Source: Pseudomonas furukawaii (lineage in GTDB: Bacteria > Pseudomonadota > Gammaproteobacteria > Pseudomonadales > Pseudomonadaceae). Taken from it: a DNA stretch of 64,000 nt. The stretch covers positions 806,001 through 870,000 of the forward strand of contig NZ_AP014862.1 of assembly GCF_002355475.1 (NCBI RefSeq), read 5' to 3'. The notes under the pieces were generated by a model. It worked only from the letters and a program-made list of their open reading frames with translations, had not been told where the DNA came from and ran no database searches. How positions within the stretch are numbered: the first letter of the stretch is position 1; each line of letters starts with the position of its first letter. Position numbers and translations under genes: made by a program. Positions 48,389 through 56,182 of the stretch are shown in pieces.

Positions 48389-48447
48389 GTAGGAACGGGC
48401 TGCCCGCGAAGCGCGATTCCGCATTCGCGAGCAGCGCTCGCTCCTAC
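48389..48447. repeat. REP pair (BIME-like) between binding protein and permease genes
   Basis: GTAGGAACGGGCTGCCCGCGAA is followed by its inverted partner TTCGCGAGCAGCGCTCGCTCCTAC, the two-element REP form of Pseudomonas. Its place inside an operon may lower expression of the permease genes relative to the binding protein. Confidence 0.75.
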
Positions 48448-48481
48448 CCTGGTTGCTTCCATGAACCGTAGGGACTCTTCC

Positions 48482-49393
48482 ATGCACGTCGCCCTCAGCG
48501 CCCCCGCGCCGGCCGATGCGGGCCGGGCCGCGCCGCCAGAAAGCCGCAGCCTCGGCCGGCGCGTCACGCTGCTCCTGCTGCTGCCGTCCACCCTCTGGTT
48601 CCTGCTGCTGCTCCTGCTGCCGCTGGTGATCATCCTGGTCTTCAGCCTGGGGGAGCGGAGCCCGGTGGGGGGCTACAGCGCGGCGCTGACCCTGGAGAAC
48701 TACCTGAACCTGGGCTCCCGGGCCAAGGCCTTCGCCAACACCCTGGTGCTGGCGCCGCTCGGCACCCTGGTGTGCCTGGTGGCGGCCTACCCGCTGGCCT
48801 ACTTCCTCGCGGTGAAGGTCCAGCGCAACCGATCCCTGCTCCTGACCCTGGTGATAGTGCCCTTCTGGACCAGCTTCCTGATCCGCACCTACGCCTGGAT
48901 CTTCATCCTCGGTGGCAAGGGCCTGCCGGCCCTGCTGGCCATGGTCGGGCTGGAGAACGTGCGGCTGATCAACACCCCCACGGCGGTGCTGATCGGCATC
49001 GTCTACGGCTACCTGCCGCTGATGGTGTTTCCCATCTACGTGAGCCTGGAGAAGCTCGACAAGCGCCTGCTGGAGGCCTCCGCCGACCTGGGCGCCAGCG
49101 CCTTCGAGACCTTCCGCCGGGTGACCCTGCCACTCTCCGCGCCGGGGGTGATCACCGGCGCCATGCTGGTGTTCATCCTGCTCATGGGCGAGTTCCTGAT
49201 CCCGGCCATCCTCGGCGGCGGCAAGGTGTTCTTCGTCGGCAACGCCCTGGTGGACCTCTTCCTGCAATCGCGCAACTGGCCCTTCGGCAGCGCGGTGGCC
49301 ATGACCCTGGTGGCGATGATGCTGCTGATCATCGCCCTCTACCTCAAGCTGGTGGCGCGCTACGGCAAGCGCGGCACCGAGGGGATGCTCTGA
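48482..49393 (+). CDS. PotB-like ABC permease
   Basis: 303 residues from MHVALSAPAP (AGGGA 8 nt upstream). Six membrane helices (VTLLLLLPSTLWFLLLLLLPLVIILVF first). The permease EAA loop is EASADLGASAFETFRRVTLPLSAPGVITG. Companion of the PotC-like permease, whose start shares a base with this stop. Confidence 0.92.
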   Translation: MHVALSAPAPADAGRAAPPESRSLGRRVTLLLLLPSTLWFLLLLLLPLVIILVFSLGERSPVGGYSAALTLENYLNLGSRAKAFANTLVLAPLGTLVCLVAAYPLAYFLAVKVQRNRSLLLTLVIVPFWTSFLIRTYAWIFILGGKGLPALLAMVGLENVRLINTPTAVLIGIVYGYLPLMVFPIYVSLEKLDKRLLEASADLGASAFETFRRVTLPLSAPGVITGAMLVFILLMGEFLIPAILGGGKVFFVGNALVDLFLQSRNWPFGSAVAMTLVAMMLLIIALYLKLVARYGKRGTEGML

Positions 49394-50205
49394 TGTGGCT
49401 GCGCAGCTATTCCACCTCGCTCTACCTGTTCCTCTATGCGCCGATCGCGCTGATCGTGCTGTTCTCCTTCAACGCCGGGCGCAGCGCGCTGTCCTTCCAG
49501 TGCTGTTCGGTGCAGTGGTTCGGTCGCGCCTTCGACAACCCCTTCATCATGGAGGCCCTGGGCACCAGCACCCTGATCGCCCTCTGCTCGGCCACGCTGG
49601 CGACCGTCTTCGGCACCCTGGCGGTGTTCGGCCTGCAGCGGGTGGGCCCGCGCGTGCGGATGCTCTTCGACGCCCTGACCTACTGCGCCATCATCATTCC
49701 CGGCATCGTCATCGGCATCGCCACCCTGATCGCCTTCATCAGCCTGTTCGAGGTGATGAACCCGCTGCTGGACCTGCTGCTGGGCGCCGGCCTGCCACGG
49801 CTGCGCATGGGCCTGTTCACCGTGATCGCCGCCCATTCCCTGTTCACCATGGCGCTGGTGATGGTCATAGTCCGCACCCGCGTCGAGGCCCTGGACAAGG
49901 CCCTGCTGGAGGCCTCCGCCGACCTCTATGCGCCGCCCCTGGACACCTTCCTGCGGGTCACGCTGCCACAGATCGCCCCGGCCATCCTCGCCGGCTTCCT
50001 GCTGGCCTTCACCTTCAGCTTCGACGATTTCATCATCGCCTTCTTCGTCGCCGGCTCCGAAACCACCCTGCCGATCTACATCTTCTCGTCCATCCGCCGG
50101 GGCATCACCCCGGAGATCAACGCCATCTCGACGGTGATCATCTGCGTCTCCCTGGCGCTGCTGTTCACCTCCCGCCACCTGCAGAACCGTCGCAGCGGCG
50201 CCTGA
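49393..50205 (+). CDS. PotC-like ABC permease
   Basis: 270 residues, starting MWLRSYSTSLYLFLYAPIALIVLFSFNAG. The ATG overlaps the previous stop (TGATG), so the two permeases are coupled. EAA loop: EASADLYAPPLDTFLRVTLPQIAPAILAGFLLAFTFSFDDFIIAFFVAGSETTLPIYIFSSIRRGITPEINA, which matches PotC and PotI closely. It makes the membrane half of the importer with the PotB-like protein. Confidence 0.93.
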   Translation: MWLRSYSTSLYLFLYAPIALIVLFSFNAGRSALSFQCCSVQWFGRAFDNPFIMEALGTSTLIALCSATLATVFGTLAVFGLQRVGPRVRMLFDALTYCAIIIPGIVIGIATLIAFISLFEVMNPLLDLLLGAGLPRLRMGLFTVIAAHSLFTMALVMVIVRTRVEALDKALLEASADLYAPPLDTFLRVTLPQIAPAILAGFLLAFTFSFDDFIIAFFVAGSETTLPIYIFSSIRRGITPEINAISTVIICVSLALLFTSRHLQNRRSGA

Positions 50206-50224
50206 GCGCCCATGGAGCAGAACC

Positions 50225-51691
50225 ATGCGTGACCAGCTGTACATCAACGGGCAATGGGTCCGTCCCGACCTGGGCGGCTACTTCGACGTGCTGGACCCCA
50301 GCAATGGCGACCTGATCCAGCGGGTGCCCGCCGCCACCGAGGAGGACATCGACCACGCCGTGCACGCCGCCCGGCAGGCGTTCAACCGGGGCTGGGGGCA
50401 GAGCAGCGGGGCCGAGCGTGGCGACTGGCTGGACGCCCTGGCCAACGAACTGGAAGGCCGCCAGGACGCCCTGGCGGTGCTGGAGGTGCGGGACAACGGC
50501 AAGCCGCTGCCGGAAGCCCAGTGGGACATCGCCGATGCCATCGGCTGCTTCCGCTACTACGCCCAGCTGGCGCGTGAGCTGGACGCTCGCCAGGACGAGC
50601 CCCTGGCGTTGCCGGACGAGCGCTTCAGCTGCCGCATCCGCTACGAGCCGGTGGGGGTGGCCGGGCAGATCATTCCCTGGAACTACCCCTTGCTGATGGC
50701 CGCCTGGAAGGTCGCCCCGGCCCTGGCGGCGGGCGCCACCTGCGTGCTCAAGCCCTCCGAGCTGACCCCGCTGACGGCCCTGGAACTGGCGGGGGCGGCG
50801 GAGCGCATCGGCCTGCCTTCGGGGGTGCTCAACGTGGTCACCGGCCTCGGCGGCGAGGCCGGCGGTCCCCTCAGCCAGCACCCGGGCGTGGACAAGCTGG
50901 CCTTCACCGGCAGCGTGCCCACGGGGGTGAAGATCATGTCGGCGGCTGCCGCCGACATCAAGAACGTCAGCCTGGAGCTGGGGGGCAAATCCGCCTTCAT
51001 CGTTTTCGACGACGCCGATGTCGAGGCGGCGGTGGAGTGGATCCTGTTCGGCATCTTCTGGAACCAGGGCCAGGTCTGCAGCGCCACCTCGCGCCTGCTG
51101 GTGCAGGAGGGCATCGCCGAGCGACTGCTGGAGCGCCTGGTGGAGGAAGCCCGGCGCATCACCATCGGGCCGGGCCTGGAGCGTGGCGTGCTGCTGGGGC
51201 CGCTGGTGAGCGCCGGCCAGTTGCAGAAGGTCATGGGCATGATCGAGCAGGGGCGCCAGGACGCGCGCCTGCTCACCGGCGGCAAGCGTCCCGCGCACCT
51301 GTCCCACGGCTATTTCGTCGAGCCCACGGTGTTCGACGAGCCCGGCGAGAACAGCCTCATCTGGCGTGAGGAAATCTTCGGTCCGGTGCTCTGCGTGAAG
51401 CGCTTCAGGACCGAGGCCGAGGCCCTGCGCATGGCCAACGACAGCCGTTTCGGCCTCGCCGCGGCCGTGATGAGCGCCGACCTCGAACGGGCCGCGCGGG
51501 TGGCCAACGGCCTGCGGGCCGGCATCGTCTGGGTCAACTGCTCGCAGCCCACCTTCACCCAGGCGCCCTGGGGCGGGATGAAACAGAGCGGCATAGGTCG
51601 CGAGCTGGGCCGCTGGGGCCTGGACAACTACCTGGAAGTGAAACAGGTGACCGAGTACCGCAGCGCCGAGCCCTGGGGCTGGTACCTCTAG
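50225..51691 (+). CDS. NAD(P)-dependent aldehyde dehydrogenase
   Basis: 488 residues. Catalytic Glu251 is in SLELGGKSAF and Cys285 in NQGQVCSATSRL; the cofactor loop is FTGSVPTGVKIM and PWNYPLLMAAWKVAPAL. The ending FTQAPWGGMKQSGIGRELGRWGLDNYLEVKQVTEY is that of the betaine-aldehyde/gamma-aminobutyraldehyde dehydrogenase branch. It is 19 nt after the PotC-like gene, so it is probably in the operon: an imported amine would be oxidised to an aldehyde, then to an acid by this enzyme. No amine oxidase or transaminase is nearby. Confidence 0.92.
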   Translation: MRDQLYINGQWVRPDLGGYFDVLDPSNGDLIQRVPAATEEDIDHAVHAARQAFNRGWGQSSGAERGDWLDALANELEGRQDALAVLEVRDNGKPLPEAQWDIADAIGCFRYYAQLARELDARQDEPLALPDERFSCRIRYEPVGVAGQIIPWNYPLLMAAWKVAPALAAGATCVLKPSELTPLTALELAGAAERIGLPSGVLNVVTGLGGEAGGPLSQHPGVDKLAFTGSVPTGVKIMSAAAADIKNVSLELGGKSAFIVFDDADVEAAVEWILFGIFWNQGQVCSATSRLLVQEGIAERLLERLVEEARRITIGPGLERGVLLGPLVSAGQLQKVMGMIEQGRQDARLLTGGKRPAHLSHGYFVEPTVFDEPGENSLIWREEIFGPVLCVKRFRTEAEALRMANDSRFGLAAAVMSADLERAARVANGLRAGIVWVNCSQPTFTQAPWGGMKQSGIGRELGRWGLDNYLEVKQVTEYRSAEPWGWYL

Positions 51692-52152
51692 GGTGCTGGA
51701 GGTACCCGGCCGGCCTCGGCCAGCTGCCGCTTCAGCCGCGCCACCTCGGTCATGTCCTCCACCAGCAGGCACACCCGCTCGGCCTCGCCGCTGGCGGCGG
51801 CCAGCGGCAGCAGGGTGATGTTCTGGTACATGAAGTCCTCTTCGCCGGTGATGGGGCGGTAGTTCTCGAAGCGCATCAGGTAAGGGCGCTGTTCCCACAG
51901 GCTGAAGGCACGGGTGCCCAGTTGCAGCGCGATGTCGAGCTTGCGCCGGAACCAGCCGCGGTCAATCTCCGGGAACACCTCGAAGAGTTCGCGGCCATGG
52001 ACCTGGTCGGGTCCCAGGCCCGAGTGGTTCTCCATGAAACTGTTCCACACCTCGATACGGCACTGGCGGTCCAGCACCACCACGCCCACATCCAGGCACT
52101 GGACGATGTCCAGCAGCCAGTGGAGTTCCTTGAGGTCGATCTGTGCCGGCAT
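51688..52152 (-). CDS. Single-PAS-domain protein
   Basis: 154 residues. One PAS domain (LDIVQCLDVGVVVLDRQCRIEVWNSFMENHSGLGPDQVHGRELFEVFPEIDRGWFRRKLDIALQLGTRAFSLWEQRPYLMRF) with a PAC-like end (FMYQNITLLPL) and a short coiled tail (VARLKRQLAEAG). No kinase, GGDEF or DNA-binding domain is fused. It starts 3 nt after the receiver-CheX gene, so the pair is one operon, and overlaps the convergent aldehyde dehydrogenase gene by 4 nt. Confidence 0.85.
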   Translation of the reverse strand: MPAQIDLKELHWLLDIVQCLDVGVVVLDRQCRIEVWNSFMENHSGLGPDQVHGRELFEVFPEIDRGWFRRKLDIALQLGTRAFSLWEQRPYLMRFENYRPITGEEDFMYQNITLLPLAAASGEAERVCLLVEDMTEVARLKRQLAEAGRVPPAP

Positions 52153-52155
52153 GGT

Positions 52156-53154
52156 TCAGTCCATCAGGTAGTGGATCTTCTGGGTCAGGCGCGCCACCGA
52201 GCTCTCGGTGAAGAGCAGCAGCAGGTCGAAATGCAGCTCCCGGTCCTCGATCTCGTAGCTGATCTCCACCGCCAGGGTCTTGTGCCAGCGGCGGGTGTTC
52301 AGGTTGAGCAGGCGCTCGACAGAGCTGTGCTGCCCCAGCAGCCGGGGATGGCTCTGGGAGAAGCGGATATCCAGTTGCTCGGCGAAACCGGCCAGGCAGG
52401 CGCCGATGAGGATGCCGGCCAGGTCCAGGAGCATCTCCGCCTGGTCGGTGTCGCCCCGGGGCGTGACATCCATCAGGCGCGCCACCTCGGCGCTCTCGGT
52501 GTCATGGAAGAGCAGCAGCGCCTCGCCGGCGATGCCCTCGCCGATGAAGCCCTGGCATACGGCGGACAAGCGCTCGCCGCGCTGGGCGTCGGCCAGGGCC
52601 ATCTGCAGTTCGCTCACCTCGAACAGGCTCACGTTGGGAATCGGCAGGCGCACGAACACCCCCAGCACCCGGGCCAGCAGCGCCGCGGCGCGGCCCATGG
52701 CGACGTTGCTCACCTCGCGCAGGGCGTCGCGGAAGTTGACCTTCAGTTCGGGCAAGGGACCTGGCGTGGCAGGGACGCCGGCCGGGACGGGTGCCAGCAG
52801 CCCGAGGCCGAGCAGGGTGGCCCGCAGCTCCTCCGGATCGGCCGGCTTGCGGAGGAAGGCCAGGGCGCCGAGTTCGCGGACCCGGCGCTGGGCCTCGTCC
52901 TGGACATCGCCGGAAACCACCACCACCTGGGCCGTCAGGCCTTCGGCACGAAGCTGCGCCAGCACCTGGTAGCCATCCATCACCGGCATGGTCAGGTCCA
53001 GCAGGACCACCCGCCCCAGGCCCTGGCGAATGGCGTCGAGGGCTTCCTCGCCGTGGCTGGCCTGGGTGATACGCACGGGCCATTCGGCCGGCAGGGCGCG
53101 GATCAGCTGCTTGCGCGCCATCGTCGAGTCGTCGCAGACGAGAAGGGGTATCAC
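52156..53154 (-). CDS. Response regulator with CheX/CheC-like phosphatase domain
   Basis: 332 residues. The receiver (1-120) has acidic pocket CDDS, phospho-acceptor Asp53 in VVLLDLTMPVMDG, and Lys in FLRKPADPEEL. The C-terminal half resembles CheC/CheX: FRDALREVSNVAMGRAAALL carries one ExxN dephosphorylation motif; the second helix MLLDLAGILIGACLAGF lacks the Asn. Such proteins can remove phosphate from receivers. The partner receiver may be its own or a chemotaxis CheY. Confidence 0.85.
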   Translation of the reverse strand: MIPLLVCDDSTMARKQLIRALPAEWPVRITQASHGEEALDAIRQGLGRVVLLDLTMPVMDGYQVLAQLRAEGLTAQVVVVSGDVQDEAQRRVRELGALAFLRKPADPEELRATLLGLGLLAPVPAGVPATPGPLPELKVNFRDALREVSNVAMGRAAALLARVLGVFVRLPIPNVSLFEVSELQMALADAQRGERLSAVCQGFIGEGIAGEALLLFHDTESAEVARLMDVTPRGDTDQAEMLLDLAGILIGACLAGFAEQLDIRFSQSHPRLLGQHSSVERLLNLNTRRWHKTLAVEISYEIEDRELHFDLLLLFTESSVARLTQKIHYLMD

Positions 53155-53261
53155 GTTGGGGCACCGGAAATGCTGGGCTCAGGCAAGCATAGACGCTGGC
53201 CCGGTCGCCGGGGATACGGGCGCGGCGATCAACGGCCCCGCACGGGGTGGCCGGAGGGCGC

Positions 53262-54494
53262 TCAGCCGCGGTGCGCGGCCAGCCAGTCCAGCGCGCCCCG
53301 GCCGGCGACCCGGCCGCTGGCGAAGCAGGCGGTGAGCAGGTAGCCGCCCGTGGGCGCTTCCCAGTCCAGCATCTCGCCGGCGCAGAACACGCCGGGCAGC
53401 GCCTGGAGCATCAACCCGGCATCCAGGGCCTCGAAGGTCACGCCGCCGGCGGAGCTGATGGCCTCGTCCAGGGGGCGCGGGCGGACGAGGGTCAGGGGCA
53501 GGCGCTTGATCGCCGCCGCCAGGCGGGCGGGATCGAGGAAGTCGTCCTTCGCCGAGAGCTCCCGCAGCAGGCCGGCGCGGGCGCCATCCAGGCCCAGCTG
53601 GCTGTGCAGGTGCTTGGCCATGGAGCGGGACCCCCGGGGCCGCGACAGGGCGCGGGTGATCTTTTCCAGGCTCTGGCCCGGCTGCAGGTCAAGGTGCAGG
53701 GTGGCGCGCCCGCTGGCGTTGATGCGTTCGCGGATGGCGGAGGACAGGGCGTAGACCAGGCTGCCCTCGATGCCACCGGCGGTGAGGACGAACTCGCCCT
53801 GGCGCAGGGGCTCGCCCTCGAGGCCCATGGCCACGGGCTTGATCGGCGCACCGGCGAACTTCTCCTTGAGCAGCGGGCTCCAGGCATCCACTTCGAAGCC
53901 GCAGTTGGCCGGCTGCAGCGGGGCGATGGCCACGCCACGGGCTTCCAGCAGGGGCACCCAGGCGCCGTCGGAGCCCAGGCGCGCCCAGCTGCCGCCGCCG
54001 AGCGCCAGCACGCAGGCGTCGGCCTTGACCCGGGTTTCACCCTCGGGCCCGGCGATGCGCAGGGCGCCGCTTTCGTCCCAACCCAGCCAGCGGTTCCGGG
54101 TGTGGAGGGTGACGCCCTGGTCCTTCAGGCGTTTCAGCCAGGCCCGCAACAGGGGCGCGGCCTTCATGTCGGTGGGGAAGACCCGTCCGGAGGTGCCGAC
54201 GAAGGTGTCGATGCCCAGCCCATGGATCCAGGCCCGCAGCGCGTCGGCGTCGAAGTCCTCCAGCAGCGTCGCCAGCGCATCCCGGCGCGCCCCGTAGCGG
54301 CCCAGGAAGGGAGCCTTGGGCTCCGAGTGGGTGATGTTCATGCCGCCCACGCCGGCCAGCAGGAACTTGCGCCCCACCGAGGGCATGGCGTCATACAGGG
54401 CCACCCGCGCGCCGCCCTGGGCCAGGACTTCGGCGGCCATCAGGCCGGCGGGACCGCCGCCGATCACGGCGACGAAAGGGGAGGAGTCATTCAT
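53262..54494 (-). CDS. TIGR03862/BaiN-like flavoprotein (HI0933 family)
   Basis: 410 residues from MNDSSPFVAVIGGGPAGLMAAEVLAQGGARVALYDAMPSVGRKFLLAGVGGMNITHSE. The Rossmann FAD-binding GGGPAGLMAAE and GRKFLLAGVGGMNITHSE motifs are diagnostic. The C-terminus ends AGEMLDWEAPTGGYLLTACFASGRVAGRGALDWL. Substrate unknown; relatives reduce or oxidise small molecules, and BaiN acts on bile acids. Standalone gene here. Confidence 0.88.
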   Translation of the reverse strand: MNDSSPFVAVIGGGPAGLMAAEVLAQGGARVALYDAMPSVGRKFLLAGVGGMNITHSEPKAPFLGRYGARRDALATLLEDFDADALRAWIHGLGIDTFVGTSGRVFPTDMKAAPLLRAWLKRLKDQGVTLHTRNRWLGWDESGALRIAGPEGETRVKADACVLALGGGSWARLGSDGAWVPLLEARGVAIAPLQPANCGFEVDAWSPLLKEKFAGAPIKPVAMGLEGEPLRQGEFVLTAGGIEGSLVYALSSAIRERINASGRATLHLDLQPGQSLEKITRALSRPRGSRSMAKHLHSQLGLDGARAGLLRELSAKDDFLDPARLAAAIKRLPLTLVRPRPLDEAISSAGGVTFEALDAGLMLQALPGVFCAGEMLDWEAPTGGYLLTACFASGRVAGRGALDWLAAHRG

Positions 54495-54594
54495 GTGGGC
54501 AGGTCGGGCGGGAGTGGCGGAGGGGCGCATTCTACCGGACCGCGAGCCTCTGAAACTCGTTGATTCCATTGTGATGGGGGCTACCCATCGGGCC

Positions 54595-54620
54595 GCAGGA
54601 GCCGGCTTGCCGGCGAATGT
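54595..54620. repeat. REP-like element
   Basis: GCAGGAGCCGGCTTGCCGGC followed by GAATG is a single Pseudomonas REP between the HDAC-like and flavoprotein genes. Confidence 0.6.
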
Positions 54621-54635
54621 CCGGGTGGGTTGCGC

Positions 54636-55553
54636 CTACAGGCCCAAGTCCTTCCACACCCGTCCGGCGCTGTGATGGAGGATGCCGTGTCGCCGGGCCA
54701 GGGCCGCGCGGTCCTTGTCGTAGCCACCGCCTATCAACCCCACCACCGGGATGTCCCGCCCCAGGCAATGGCGCATCACCGTCTCGTCGCGGGCCGCCAC
54801 GCCGGCATCGGTGAGCTGCAGGTAGCCCAGGGCGTCGTCCTTGTGCACGTCCACGCCGGCGTCGTAGAGGACCAGGTCCGGCTGGTAGAGCGGCAGCAGG
54901 TAGTTCAGCGCGTCCTCCACCACCTGCAGGTATTCGGCATCGCCCAGGCCCATGGGCAGCGGGATGTCCCAGTCGCTTTCGGCCTTGCGCGCTGGGAAGT
55001 TCTTCTCGCAATGCAGGGAGACGGTGATGGCATCGGGCGTATCGGCCAGGATGCGCGCGGTGCCGTCGCCCTGGTGGACGTCGCAGTCGAAGATCAGCAC
55101 CCGCTGGACCCGGCCGGTCTCCAGCAGGTAGCGGCTGACCACCGCCAGGTCGTTGAAGATGCAGAAGCCCGCCGCATGGTCGTAATGGGCGTGGTGGGTG
55201 CCGCCGGCCAGGTGGCAGGCCAGGCCGTGTTCCAGCGCCAGCTCCGCCGCTCGCAGCGAGCCGCCCACCGCGCGCACGGTGCGGCGGGCCAGGGGCGGAC
55301 TCCAGGGCAGGCCGAGGCGGCGTTGTTCCTCGCGGCTGAGCTCGCCTTCGGCGAAGCGCCGGATGTAGTCCGGGCAATGGGCCAGGGCCAGGACTTCGGG
55401 CGGGCAGATATCCGGCCGGTGCAGGCGCGCGTCGGTGGTCAGGCCGCTGTCCAGGAGATGCCGGTAGAGCAGGCGGAACTTCTCCATGGGGAAGCGGTGC
55501 TCCGCCGGGAAAGGCGGGCTGTAGTCGTCGTGGTAGACCAGCGGCAGGAACAT
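54636..55553 (-). CDS. HDAC-like deacetylase
   Basis: 305 residues from the ATG at 55553 (MFLPLVYHDDYSPPFPAEHRFPMEKF); a GTG 9 nt earlier is possible. Histone-deacetylase fold: GGTHHAHYDHAAGFCIFNDLAV (catalytic His pair), FDCDVHQGDGTARIL (zinc Asp/His), LVLYDAGVDVHKDDALG (second Asp), and LIGGGYDKD with the catalytic Tyr. Bacterial relatives deacetylate acetylpolyamines, acetyl-CoA synthetase or proteins. Divergent from a GNAT acetyltransferase gene 68 nt away. Confidence 0.9.
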   Translation of the reverse strand: MFLPLVYHDDYSPPFPAEHRFPMEKFRLLYRHLLDSGLTTDARLHRPDICPPEVLALAHCPDYIRRFAEGELSREEQRRLGLPWSPPLARRTVRAVGGSLRAAELALEHGLACHLAGGTHHAHYDHAAGFCIFNDLAVVSRYLLETGRVQRVLIFDCDVHQGDGTARILADTPDAITVSLHCEKNFPARKAESDWDIPLPMGLGDAEYLQVVEDALNYLLPLYQPDLVLYDAGVDVHKDDALGYLQLTDAGVAARDETVMRHCLGRDIPVVGLIGGGYDKDRAALARRHGILHHSAGRVWKDLGL

Positions 55554-55621
55554 CGGGGGCACTCGGCGGAGTTACGGCGGCAGTATGATGGGCCGATCCC
55601 GCCGCGCTCAAGAGACCGACA

Positions 55622-56182
55622 ATGCCCTGCCTCGACCTGGAAACCCCACGCCTGCGCCTGCGCACCTGGCGCGACGACGACCTGGCGGCCTTCGCCGCGC
55701 TGAATGCCGACCCGGAGGTGATGCGCCACTTCCCTGGTTGCCTCGGTCGCGATGAGAGCGATGCCCTGGCTGCGCGCATCCGTCAGCACATCGAGGACCA
55801 CGGATTCGGCCAGTGGGTCGTGGAGGACCGGGCCGATGGCGCCTTCGTCGGGGTGCTGTGCCTGCAGAACGTCAACTTCGACGCCCCCTTCACCCCGGCG
55901 GTGGAAATCGGCTGGCGTTTCCTGCCCCGCTACTGGGGCCAGGGGCTGGCCTGCGAGGCGGCCCGCGCCGCCCTGGCCTTCGCCTTCGAGCGCTTGCCCC
56001 TGGCGGAAGTGGTGGCCTTCACCGTGCCGGCCAACCTGCCGTCCCAGGCGCTGATGGAGCGGCTGGGCATGCAACGGGACGGTGACGGGGACTTCGAGCA
56101 CCCGCGCCTGCCGGAAGGGCACGCCCTGCGCCCGCATCGGCTCTACCGCCTTGGCCGGGCCCAGTGGGAGGCCCTGCAGTGA
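55622..56182 (+). CDS. RimJ/RimL-type GNAT N-acetyltransferase
   Basis: 186 residues. TPRLRLRTWRDDDLAAFAALNADPEVMRHF is the family start; the acetyl-CoA pyrophosphate loop region is FLPRYWGQGLACEAARAALAFAF, and the C-terminal part is ANLPSQALMERLGMQRDGDGDFEHPRLPEGHALRPHRLYRL. Likely acceptor is an amine on a small molecule or protein N-terminus. It overlaps the SagB-type gene by 4 nt, so they are coupled. Confidence 0.9.
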   Translation: MPCLDLETPRLRLRTWRDDDLAAFAALNADPEVMRHFPGCLGRDESDALAARIRQHIEDHGFGQWVVEDRADGAFVGVLCLQNVNFDAPFTPAVEIGWRFLPRYWGQGLACEAARAALAFAFERLPLAEVVAFTVPANLPSQALMERLGMQRDGDGDFEHPRLPEGHALRPHRLYRLGRAQWEALQ

